A DNA stretch of 64,000 bases, from the NCBI GenBank assembly GCA_017621415.1, contig JAGATD010000045.1, positions 73,270 to 137,269 on the forward strand, written 5' to 3'. The stretch comes from Clostridia bacterium. Lineage in GTDB: Bacteria; Bacillota; Clostridia; Oscillospirales; CAG-272. Positions 24,644 through 32,964 of this stretch are shown here, in pieces. Positions within the stretch are counted from its first letter, which is position 1; the number at the start of each line of letters is the position of its first letter. Position numbers and translations under genes: made by a program. Under the pieces are notes generated by a model. That model searched no databases and was not told where the DNA came from. It saw nothing but the letters and a program-made list of their open reading frames with translations.

Positions 24644-24787
24644 ATGAGAAACAAGCGTAAAATTAAGCCTTACGAGCCGCCAAAAATTGAGATTGCTCTG
24701 CTTGAGCAGTCGGACATCGTAACGAGCTCGGGCGGTTCAACACCCGAAGGCTACGGTCCTGAAGGAAATACAGGCTTTTGGACCTAA
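24644..24787 (+). CDS. Small peptide P2 (47 aa), DI-T-SG...GW family
   Basis: The ATG at 24644 lies behind AAAGG repeats (24628-24640). The product starts MRNKRKIKPYEPPKIEIALL, continues EQSDIVTSSGGS and a Pro/Gly-rich tail, and ends GNTGFWT. The PYEPPKIE/LLEQSDIVTSSG region aligns with P1 (PYSEASIELLL, PDILTTSG) and P3 (DSDVILTSG). The basic N-terminus is followed by no hydrophobic core, so it is not a signal peptide. It is 42 bases after the GH20 gene and 35 bases before the 525-aa secreted protein. The function is unknown. Confidence 0.75.
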   Translation: MRNKRKIKPYEPPKIEIALLEQSDIVTSSGGSTPEGYGPEGNTGFWT

Positions 24788-24822
24788 AATCTAAATAAAC
24801 TTTTTGAAAGGAAAACAAAAAA

Positions 24823-26400
24823 ATGAAAAAACAAGCTAAAATCATAACATTAGTTATTTCTCTCGCTCTTATTGCATGCTGCGCAATAGGATTTTCGGTT
24901 TCCGCCGATGCTACAGAGCCCGATGTTTCTATCGAGTCCTACAACGTTGCCTTTGGCGGTGAGCTTCACCTCTTCTATGCGGTGAACACCTCAAACGTTG
25001 GCGACGGAGCTTCTAAAATTGGTATCGAGCTCTCCTTTGACCCCATTGCTACAGAGGGCCGTGAGGTCTTTGAGGCAACCTCCTCTAGTGAGAAATACAC
25101 TCCTAACCCCGACTATCCCACATTCTACTCTTTCGGTATTCCCGCAAAGAACCTTAACGACGTTATTTACGCAAGACCCTATGTAGAATACGAGGGCGGA
25201 GATAAGGTGTACGGTGACGAGGTTGCATACAGTGTTCTTGAATACTGCTACGAGATGGTTCTCGTAAAGGCTGACAAATCCGGCGCTACAGCCACAAAAA
25301 TTAAAAACATGAAGGCAACTCTCCGTTCTCTTCTTACTTACGGCGAGAACGCGCAGAAGCTCTTCGAGCACGAAACAGACGCGCTCCCCTCGGACTACTT
25401 CTACATAGCTGTTGAGGGCGGTACAGTAAACGGCGAAAACCTTATCTTTGCTCACGAATCCGAGTTGACCGACGGTCTTACATTTGCCCGCACCGGAGAT
25501 ATTCCCGAGGGTAAGATTTTTGTAGGCTGGGACCTTACCTACTTTAACGGTGATAACAAAGAGATAGCTGCTAACGGTGATAATCTCGAAGTAAGCAACG
25601 CATCGGTTAAGGCTGCGCCGATTTACTATGATGATACCAAGGCTACTATCTTCGAGACACTCGATCCCAATGCAGCTAACGTAGTTAACACAAATAACAC
25701 AACCGACGGCTCCTTTATATTTAATGCAGCTGCAAAGGACCCTGCGAATGCGGCTAACAAGTGCCTGAAGGCTACTGTTTGGGCAAATGCTTACAGCAGC
25801 GCAACCGCAAGCTCCACTACGGTTACCAACGTTGATTATACTGCGGAATCTAAGCTAAATGGCAATGCTTTCCGCTTAAGCACCGACCTTTACATCTCCT
25901 CCGATAGGCCGAACTCAACCAGTACAGACCCCGCCACCGGTACCGTTCTTCAGATTTCACTTCTAAACAGTGCTGGTACGCAAATTGGAACTTATACTTT
26001 GCTTATAAGTGATAATAGCGGTGCGCTTGCCGAGCCGGTTATCAGAATCCAACGCAATTTTGGAACAAAGAGTTATCTCCTAAACGCTATAGGTGATGAC
26101 GGATCGGGCGCGATAGGCTTCGATGAATGGTTTAACGTAAGCTTCACTCTTTACGCTGATGGCGTTGATGATGGCAATAACACCGGTTACCTTATTACAA
26201 TCTCCACCGCTGACGGCAGAAGCTATCAATACTTCGACGGCGAACCGATTACAACCACCTATCCCGGAACCATTGGAAAGGATTTGGCAATAAAAACCGC
26301 AAGAATCACATGGGCAAAAACATCGACTCACAGAGACGTATATCTTGACAATGTTGTTTGCGAAACTCTTGAGGGTGAGGCCTATACTCCCGCACAGTAA
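24823..26400 (+). CDS. Secreted protein (525 aa): YSVLEY domain plus one LamG-like domain
   Basis: A signal peptide (KIITLVISLALIACCAIGFS, cleavage near SADA) leads residues about 28-200, the same domain as in the 670-aa protein (VSIESYNVAFGGELHLFYAV, YSVLEYCYEM, YFYIAVEGGTVNG). A short beta segment with IFVGWDLTYFNGD follows (about 225-250), then a C-terminal LamG-like sandwich (about 287-525) ending VYLDNVVCETLEGE. That last domain is about three-quarters identical by eye to the C-terminus of the 1631-aa lipoprotein two genes downstream. It is second in the locus B cassette. Extracellular glycan binding is inferred. Confidence 0.8.
   Translation: MKKQAKIITLVISLALIACCAIGFSVSADATEPDVSIESYNVAFGGELHLFYAVNTSNVGDGASKIGIELSFDPIATEGREVFEATSSSEKYTPNPDYPTFYSFGIPAKNLNDVIYARPYVEYEGGDKVYGDEVAYSVLEYCYEMVLVKADKSGATATKIKNMKATLRSLLTYGENAQKLFEHETDALPSDYFYIAVEGGTVNGENLIFAHESELTDGLTFARTGDIPEGKIFVGWDLTYFNGDNKEIAANGDNLEVSNASVKAAPIYYDDTKATIFETLDPNAANVVNTNNTTDGSFIFNAAAKDPANAANKCLKATVWANAYSSATASSTTVTNVDYTAESKLNGNAFRLSTDLYISSDRPNSTSTDPATGTVLQISLLNSAGTQIGTYTLLISDNSGALAEPVIRIQRNFGTKSYLLNAIGDDGSGAIGFDEWFNVSFTLYADGVDDGNNTGYLITISTADGRSYQYFDGEPITTTYPGTIGKDLAIKTARITWAKTSTHRDVYLDNVVCETLEGEAYTPAQ
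25681..26397 (+). repeat. LamG-like module duplicated at 32085-32792
   Basis: This stretch and 32085-32792 are direct repeats at DNA and protein level, with identical runs such as GTGCCTGAAGGCTACTGTTT. They encode the C-terminal domains of the 525-aa and 1631-aa proteins. The rest of the two genes is much less alike, so recent duplication or gene conversion of the module is likely. Confidence 0.8.
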
Positions 26401-26433
26401 TTATTAATTTAGAAGTAAGCATTAATTAAGCAG

Positions 26434-26457
26434 CACCGGCGCCTCTTGGCGCCGGTG
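26434..26457 (+). other. GC-rich hairpin between the 525-aa and 435-aa genes
   Basis: CACCGGCGCC (26434-26443) pairs perfectly with GGCGCCGGTG (26448-26457) around a TCTT loop. The following AATTAAAACTATG lacks an immediate T run, so it may be an mRNA stabiliser or weak terminator. Locus A has hairpins at the equivalent intergenic position (10596-10672). Confidence 0.6.
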
Positions 26458-26507
26458 AATTAAAACTATGTTTTTTATCACTTTTACAACAAAAATAGGA
26501 TAAAGCT

Positions 26508-27815
26508 ATGAAAACTGATTTTAACGAAAAACGCTCTTCGCTTTTTAATACGGCGAGAGAGGCAAGACTGCAGATGCAAAGCGAACGCTTTGCGGCGGTG
26601 CTTCCGAAGCTTGGCGAAGAAACCGTAAAGGCGCTCAAAGAATTTTATTCTCTCTATGATGAGAGCCTTTATACTTGGCTTGCTGGTCTCTGGCAGCCCG
26701 AGATTGGCGGATTTTACTACTCCAATTCGGCAAGAGACCACGAGGGCTTTCTTCCGGACCTTGAATCTACGGCTCAGGCGCTGGGCTTTGCGCAAAAGTC
26801 CGGTCTTTTCTCAGCTTATGACAACGATATAACTAAAGCACTGCCCGAAAAATTCAAGCTTGCCCTTATAAGCTTTGCAAAAAATCTCCAGGACCCTGAC
26901 GACGGCTATTTCTATCATCCCCAGTGGGGTAAGGACATAACCGTAAGCCGCCGCGGAAGAGATCTTGGTTGGGCGCTAAAAACTATTAAACAATTCGGTG
27001 ATGAGCCAAATTATCCCTCAGCACTTGAACGCATCAAGCAAAAAAACAGTAATAAAATTGAAAACACCGTCGTTCCCGACCACTTTAAAAGCATAGAGTC
27101 ATTTAAGCATTATTTAAACGAAATGGATCTTGGCAACAAGTCTTATTCCTTCGGAAATATGCTGGCTGCGCAACACTCTCAAATTAAGGCGGCAGGCGAT
27201 CAATATATAGATGCAGTTATAGATTATTTTAACTCTACGCAAAGACAGGATAACGGTCTTTGGCAGGAGAAAATAAATTACGATTCGGTAAACGGTCTTT
27301 TTAAGATTTCTTCCCTTTACACACGTTTTGGAAAACCTATTCAAAATGCCGAAGCAGCCTTTGAAAGCGCGCTTTACGTTGCCCTATCCGACGAGCCGGT
27401 AACCTTTGTTTGCGAATTTTATAATCCCTGGTGCGTATTGAACGATATACTTAGTAATATTGATAAATTCGGTGAAAAAGAAACAGCCATAGCAATACGG
27501 AAAAGGCTTTGTGAGGCAGCTCCCGAGCTTTTGAGGGTTACGGTAAGAAAGGTCAGCGCTCATAAAAAAGCTGACGGCTCCTTCTCTTATGCTCCAAACA
27601 ATTCGGCAAGCAGGTCGCAGGGCGCGCCTGTCGCGGTTCCCGGAACAAACGAGGGCGATGTAAACGCAAGCTGCATTTCCTCCACCGGAACACTGCTCAG
27701 CGGTGTTTGCGCAGCGCTGGGAATTGACCCAATACCCCTCTTCTGCGAGGAGGATTCACGGTTATTCATCACTCTCCTCGAATCGGCAGAGGTAAAGCCA
27801 AAAATAGCAACATAA
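26508..27815 (+). CDS. Alpha/alpha-toroid-like protein (435 aa), cytoplasmic
   Basis: The ATG at 26508 has ATAGGAT upstream; no signal peptide is present. Shared blocks are WLAGLWQPEIGGFYYSNSAR, FLPDLESTAQ, DDGYFYHPQWGKD, SRRGRDLGWA, NYDSVNGLFKISSLY, CEFYNPWC, DGSFSYAPNN, SRSQGAPVAV and NEGDVNASC. It is close in length and motif to the 419-aa protein and holds the same place: after the YSVLEY protein and before the giant lipoprotein. The match of its domain to the lipoprotein toroid suggests that a cytoplasmic and a surface form act on related substrates. I know no characterised homologue. Confidence 0.75.
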   Translation: MKTDFNEKRSSLFNTAREARLQMQSERFAAVLPKLGEETVKALKEFYSLYDESLYTWLAGLWQPEIGGFYYSNSARDHEGFLPDLESTAQALGFAQKSGLFSAYDNDITKALPEKFKLALISFAKNLQDPDDGYFYHPQWGKDITVSRRGRDLGWALKTIKQFGDEPNYPSALERIKQKNSNKIENTVVPDHFKSIESFKHYLNEMDLGNKSYSFGNMLAAQHSQIKAAGDQYIDAVIDYFNSTQRQDNGLWQEKINYDSVNGLFKISSLYTRFGKPIQNAEAAFESALYVALSDEPVTFVCEFYNPWCVLNDILSNIDKFGEKETAIAIRKRLCEAAPELLRVTVRKVSAHKKADGSFSYAPNNSASRSQGAPVAVPGTNEGDVNASCISSTGTLLSGVCAALGIDPIPLFCEEDSRLFITLLESAEVKPKIAT

Positions 27816-27899
27816 TTTTATAAAATCCGTATGCCGTATGAGGCTGACTGTTAATTTGTTATTACAAGGTCACTCCCAAGTGACAGAAAGGATAAAAAT

Positions 27900-30800
27900 A
27901 TGAAGAAAGGCTTTTACTTGCTGTTATGTGTCATTGTAAGTCTTTTCTGCCTTTTCTCCTGTAGCGGAGACCAAACCGATGATGCCCCATCATCAGAACA
28001 AAATGCCGGCGCATCGCAATCAAAGACAATCACGTTAATATATACCGATCCCGAATCGCGAAATCTCGCATATTACGCAGCGCCTGATATTATGTTGGAT
28101 CTCGGAGTTGACATTACAGTTTCCGATGCTACGTCGATTCCGGAGAGCAATGCAATAATTATAGGAAACGCAGGCATTGATATAACAAAGCGGGCATACG
28201 ACTGCATTGAGCAAATAGATAATACCCTAGAGCCCATATCACGTTATGCAATTTATTCTGACGGTAAAAATACAGCAATAGCATACGACAGCGATGTGGG
28301 ATTTGAGGCAGCTACCGATTATATTTTAACCACACTGACAGCTGATACACTTATCAGTCCAAAGCGAGAGTTAATAAACTCCGGATATATCAGCTATCGC
28401 GAGCATGCTGAAGAGGCGCGCTCCGAATATCGTAACGAAATTCTTCTTGATATTGAAACCATACACGGAAAGGATATCGCCGACGCCTTTAGAAGATTTT
28501 ACGCTTTGTTTGATGACAATCTGTATATCTGGTATGCCAATTTATGGGACCCTGTAGTAGGCGCCTTTTACTACTCTAATTCCGCAAGAAACAACGTGGG
28601 CTTTCTCCCCGATTTAGAGTCTACGGCTCAGCTCCTCAGCTCGATTGAAAAATACGGCATGGTTGAAAGCTATGGCGGAGAGTGGGAAAATGCTATACCC
28701 GCGTCTATGAAGACAAAGATTTTAAACTTCGCCTTAAATCTGCAGGATCCCGATGACGGATACTTCTATCATCCTCAATGGAGCAAGGAAAGCACAACCA
28801 CCAGCCGACGCGGCCGTGACAACGGATGGGCGCTATCCCTTATTGCCCAGCTGGGCGGCGAACCCCTTTACCCAAATGTAACAAACTCGGGAGGTGAGCC
28901 GGATCTTGTGTCCTCCACCAAGCTTACAAATAAGCTTGGTTCTTCACAGGTTTCAGCTGTATCTAAGGTTATTCAGACAGCCAACGAGCTTCTTCCCTCT
29001 CATCTGCAAAGCCCTGACGCTTTTGAGAATTATATACGTGAGCTTGATCTTCACTCTGATTCTTATGCCGGAGGAAACACTCTTGCAGCGCAGTGGCGTG
29101 ATATAAAAGCCGCCGGCCCGGATGTAATAGAGCGTATGTTTGATGTCTTTGCCGAACTGCAATTCGAAAACACCGGAATGTGGGAGAGCACTCTCGGCTA
29201 TAACGCGGTAAACGGTCTATTTAAAATTACATCGCTTTATCAGCACTTTAACGAACCCATACCGCATGCCGACATATCGGTTATGGGTGTTATAGAGGTG
29301 CTTAAAAATCCCGAGGGAGCAGCGCACGTTTGCTCGGTTTACAACCCCTGGTCTGCATTGCTTGCGCTAAAGGAAACTCTAGGCGTAGTTGAATGGGCTC
29401 AAATTCAACAAAATCTTTTAAGAGAAGCTCCCGCTCTTATAAATGTCACTGTAGATAAGCTTCTTCCCTGCCTTATCGAGACAGGCGGCTTCTCATATTA
29501 TCACGGCAGAAGCTCCTCTACCTCTCAGGGAATGATGGTTGCAACCCCCTCAACCCGCGAGGCTGATGTTAACGGTACCGCAATCTCTCTTGGCACCCTG
29601 AGAAGTCTTGTTCAGACGCTTGATATCGGCACATCAAAAATTTATTGCGCCGAGGACTTTGATTATTTCATAAATACTATCGGTATGCTCGGAGAAATAA
29701 TCAAGGATGATGAAATGGTCCCCGAGACTATCACCTTTAACGGCGGATTTATGCCAAACAATGTTACTAACAATGTGCCGCGCGGATGTCGGCAGTACAT
29801 AAACTTTGACGTTGTTGATGACCCAATCCCCTCTCAGACCGATGATGAAGACGAGAAGGACATGGCTATGTGTGTTGAGGTGTTCAGACCAAGCGGTACA
29901 TCTGCACCTACATCCTCGAGCACAAGAGTCAATGTTATGAATCCCTTCGCCGCGGGTTCCTGCTATGCCGTTGAAATGGACTTTATGTACGAGAGCACCG
30001 ATGCTACGTCAAATACTATGACTCAGCTATTCCTCCAGGATTCAAGAAACAGCTTTGCCATAGGCTTTAACGCTTATACGAAAGGCAATGAAAAGAAAAT
30101 AAGGATTGTTGAGCATGCATCAACAGGTGTTAAGGATGTTTTGGCAACCGGACTTGATTTCGGCGAATGGATACATTTGCGCCTTGAGTTCTACCGAACC
30201 GAGAACAAAGCCATCATATACATAAACGGCGAGCCCGCATCTGTCGCAGATTTATACTTTGCGGGAACAGAAGAGCGTGACATAACAAGATGCTCATTTT
30301 TGCATTACAGAGATGTTGCATCAAAGCTTTATCTTGATAATATTATTTGCGAAAAGCTTGATAAGGCATTTGTTCCCTTTGGGCCCAGTGGCGATAATGT
30401 AAACTTCGGTACCGATGACGGAAGCGCAACAGCGGAGGGTCCTATGACCTTTGAGGACAACTGTCCCTCTGCAGACAACCTCAAGGTTGTTAAGAACAGT
30501 CCTGCTATAAACTCATTCATCACCTTTGATAAAACATCGGATGCAGTTGCGGCATTGCTCAGTGCGGGCAACAATGCGCTCAAAGTTGAAACTTTCTCCG
30601 GATATACCGACCTTAATGTTTCCTACATCGAAGTTATGAACGCGGATTACTCCACAGAAGCCAATGGTTTTGATAAATCATATACCTTCGAGACAGATAT
30701 GTACGTAGATCCTGCCACTGCCAACGGTTGGATTAGCCAGATGTTCCTATATACCGGAAATACTTGCAGCTACAGTATAAGCTTCCGTGTTGTAGATATG

Positions 30801-32795
30801 GGCTCTGCCGGCAAATTTGTGAGAATATCAAAAAACAGCTTAAATGCTGATCGAGGCACCATAATAGAAGACGGTCTTGTTCCGGTCGGTAAATGGTTTA
30901 ATCTTAAAATAGTATTCTACAAGGGCTCGGCTGAAGACGGCTCTATGACGGCTGTGCGTTATTTCATTAACGATAAGTACTATGCTCAGGATCTTACTTA
31001 CCGTAATGCGGCTATCGAAAACACGGCTCCTATAGAATATGCCCGTATGACCTTCTACTCCCGTGATACAAAAACGCTGATGTATCTTGACAATATAAGC
31101 TTTACCGAAAAGGAGGAGCTTCTGCCTGCAGAGCCTGAGGTTGAAGCCGTAAAAAGCGACAAAATTGTTGATTTTGAAGACGGTGATCCCGATTCAACTA
31201 TCGGTACCGCTTATACAACCGAGGCAATGACCGCTGCAGATCTTTTCAGATACAGTATTGTTACAGATCCTAAGAACGCGGCTAACAAGGTGCTCTGCGC
31301 TCAGGTTTATTCCTCAAGCTACAGCGGTATCGAAAGCGGCGGAACTGTTACCAAGGTTGCAGCGCTTCATTACACAAGGCCCGACACCTCTGCAAGCGAA
31401 ACCGATATTTTAAACAGCTCTTACGTATATAACGCAGATTATTACATTTCTTCCGTAATACCCAATACTGCTGAAGCTGACCAAACCCAGCCCATGGGAG
31501 AAATGTTTGCTATCTCTATTATCCAGGGCGGCAATCAGGCATATAGCTATTCATTCAGGTTTGAGATGGTTGACGGTAAGCTCTGCGTAAGCTACGGAAA
31601 CAGTAGCGCAAAAGCAACTATACTCACTACAAGCATCGGCTACGACGAGTGGTTTGACGTAAATCTTGAGTTCTATAAGAACAGCGGTGCTGATGACACT
31701 GCTACCGCTGCTGCCGACGGTGCGGCATACAGAATTACAGTAACCGCGGAAGACGGCGCAGAATACGTAGGTACTGTGGCAACAGCAAGCCTTGATAGCA
31801 GAGCAACCTCATCTACCAGAGTTATGAAGTTCGTGACGGCATTCTTCGCCACAAGTGTTAAAAAGACCGTTTATATTGACAATGTATCTGTCATTAAGAA
31901 TATTGGCGAAACCGACTATACAATAACAAAAACCAGTACAGTAGCTTCACCCGATGACGGCTCAGAAAGCGGAAGCGGCTCAGAAAGCGGAAGCGGCTCG
32001 GAAGGTGGAGACGGCTCGGGAAGCGATGATACCGAAGCCATTTCGGACAACCTGGTTACCTTTGAAGACGGTGACTCTGATACGGTGACAAATACAAACA
32101 ACACAACCAACGGCTCGTTTATATTCGACCTCAAGGCAACCGACCCTGTGAATGCGGCTAACAAGTGCCTGAAGGCTACTGTTTGGGCAGATTCTTACAG
32201 CAGCGCAACCGCAAACACCACTACGGTTATCAACGGTGACTACACTGCGGAATCCAAGTTAGACGGCAATGCCTTCCGCTTTAGCACCGACCTTTACATC
32301 TCATCAGATATGCCCAACTCGACCGGCACAAGCAGCCCCACAGGTAATGTTCTGCAAATTTCGCTTTTAAACGGCTCTAATAAAAACATTGGAACTTATA
32401 CGTTGGTTATCAATGATAATAGCGGAGCGCTTACCGAACCGGTAATAAGAATACGCCGGAATTTTGGAACAAAGAGTTATCTTTTAGATGCTATAAGCTC
32501 TGACGGAACCGACGGAATAGGCTTTGATGAATGGTTTAACATAGACTTTACCCTATATGTCGATGCTGACGGCAACACCGGTTACCTTATGACAGTCTCC
32601 ACCGCTGACGGCAGAAAATACCAATACTTCGACAGCAAACCGATTACAACCACCTATCCCGGAACTATCGGAACGGATTCAGCGATAAAATCAGCACGAA
32701 TTAGCTGGGTGGCAACATCTACCTGCAGAGATGTTTATCTCGATAATATCATTTGTGAAACGATTGAGGGCGAAACATATGTTCTGACAGAGTAA
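27900..32795 (+). CDS. Giant surface lipoprotein (1631 aa): GH20b-like domain, alpha/alpha-toroid, four LamG-like domains
   Basis: A lipoprotein signal (LLLCVIVSLFCLFSC) starts the protein. Residues about 45-165 are a GH20b-like alpha/beta domain (NAIIIGNAGIDITKRAY, RYAIYSDGKNTAIAYDSD). The toroid spans about 190-600 (VGAFYYSNSARNN, FLPDLEST, DGYFYHPQW, SRRGRD, VYNPW, SQGMMVA, READVNG). LamG-like domains lie near 620-827, 835-1069, 1088-1332 and 1383-1631; a Ser/Gly linker (SESGSGSESGSGSE) precedes the last. That last domain duplicates the C-terminus of the 525-aa protein. It is the counterpart of the 1543-aa lipoprotein of locus A and ends locus B. Surface glycan binding or cleavage is inferred; no LPXTG or SLH anchor is present. 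Confidence 0.8.
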   Translation: MKKGFYLLLCVIVSLFCLFSCSGDQTDDAPSSEQNAGASQSKTITLIYTDPESRNLAYYAAPDIMLDLGVDITVSDATSIPESNAIIIGNAGIDITKRAYDCIEQIDNTLEPISRYAIYSDGKNTAIAYDSDVGFEAATDYILTTLTADTLISPKRELINSGYISYREHAEEARSEYRNEILLDIETIHGKDIADAFRRFYALFDDNLYIWYANLWDPVVGAFYYSNSARNNVGFLPDLESTAQLLSSIEKYGMVESYGGEWENAIPASMKTKILNFALNLQDPDDGYFYHPQWSKESTTTSRRGRDNGWALSLIAQLGGEPLYPNVTNSGGEPDLVSSTKLTNKLGSSQVSAVSKVIQTANELLPSHLQSPDAFENYIRELDLHSDSYAGGNTLAAQWRDIKAAGPDVIERMFDVFAELQFENTGMWESTLGYNAVNGLFKITSLYQHFNEPIPHADISVMGVIEVLKNPEGAAHVCSVYNPWSALLALKETLGVVEWAQIQQNLLREAPALINVTVDKLLPCLIETGGFSYYHGRSSSTSQGMMVATPSTREADVNGTAISLGTLRSLVQTLDIGTSKIYCAEDFDYFINTIGMLGEIIKDDEMVPETITFNGGFMPNNVTNNVPRGCRQYINFDVVDDPIPSQTDDEDEKDMAMCVEVFRPSGTSAPTSSSTRVNVMNPFAAGSCYAVEMDFMYESTDATSNTMTQLFLQDSRNSFAIGFNAYTKGNEKKIRIVEHASTGVKDVLATGLDFGEWIHLRLEFYRTENKAIIYINGEPASVADLYFAGTEERDITRCSFLHYRDVASKLYLDNIICEKLDKAFVPFGPSGDNVNFGTDDGSATAEGPMTFEDNCPSADNLKVVKNSPAINSFITFDKTSDAVAALLSAGNNALKVETFSGYTDLNVSYIEVMNADYSTEANGFDKSYTFETDMYVDPATANGWISQMFLYTGNTCSYSISFRVVDMGSAGKFVRISKNSLNADRGTIIEDGLVPVGKWFNLKIVFYKGSAEDGSMTAVRYFINDKYYAQDLTYRNAAIENTAPIEYARMTFYSRDTKTLMYLDNISFTEKEELLPAEPEVEAVKSDKIVDFEDGDPDSTIGTAYTTEAMTAADLFRYSIVTDPKNAANKVLCAQVYSSSYSGIESGGTVTKVAALHYTRPDTSASETDILNSSYVYNADYYISSVIPNTAEADQTQPMGEMFAISIIQGGNQAYSYSFRFEMVDGKLCVSYGNSSAKATILTTSIGYDEWFDVNLEFYKNSGADDTATAAADGAAYRITVTAEDGAEYVGTVATASLDSRATSSTRVMKFVTAFFATSVKKTVYIDNVSVIKNIGETDYTITKTSTVASPDDGSESGSGSESGSGSEGGDGSGSDDTEAISDNLVTFEDGDSDTVTNTNNTTNGSFIFDLKATDPVNAANKCLKATVWADSYSSATANTTTVINGDYTAESKLDGNAFRFSTDLYISSDMPNSTGTSSPTGNVLQISLLNGSNKNIGTYTLVINDNSGALTEPVIRIRRNFGTKSYLLDAISSDGTDGIGFDEWFNIDFTLYVDADGNTGYLMTVSTADGRKYQYFDSKPITTTYPGTIGTDSAIKSARISWVATSTCRDVYLDNIICETIEGETYVLTE

Positions 32796-32901
32796 TTAAC
32801 CATAGCATCAAAATAAAGAGGTGCAAACGGTGATAGAACTAAAAATCTAAAAAACCCGAAGTGTTTTAAACCCGGTTTTCCCTATCGCAACCTGTTATTT
32901 T

Positions 32902-32939
32902 GGGCGGAGGCACCTGTTTTTCAGTGCCTCCGCCCTTTT
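32902..32939 (+). terminator. Terminator of locus B
   Basis: GGGCGGAGGCAC (32902-32913) pairs perfectly with GTGCCTCCGCCC (32924-32935), followed by TTTT. It closes the operon that starts at 21676. Confidence 0.88.
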
Positions 32940-32964
32940 CGTTCTCTCTTGATTAGGCCTCTTC

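Noticed and set aside
31969..32040. Ser/Gly repeat in the 1631-aa protein as a sortase wall-spanning region
   Set aside because: No LPXTG motif or C-terminal membrane segment follows; it is a linker before the last LamG-like domain, and the protein has an N-terminal lipobox.
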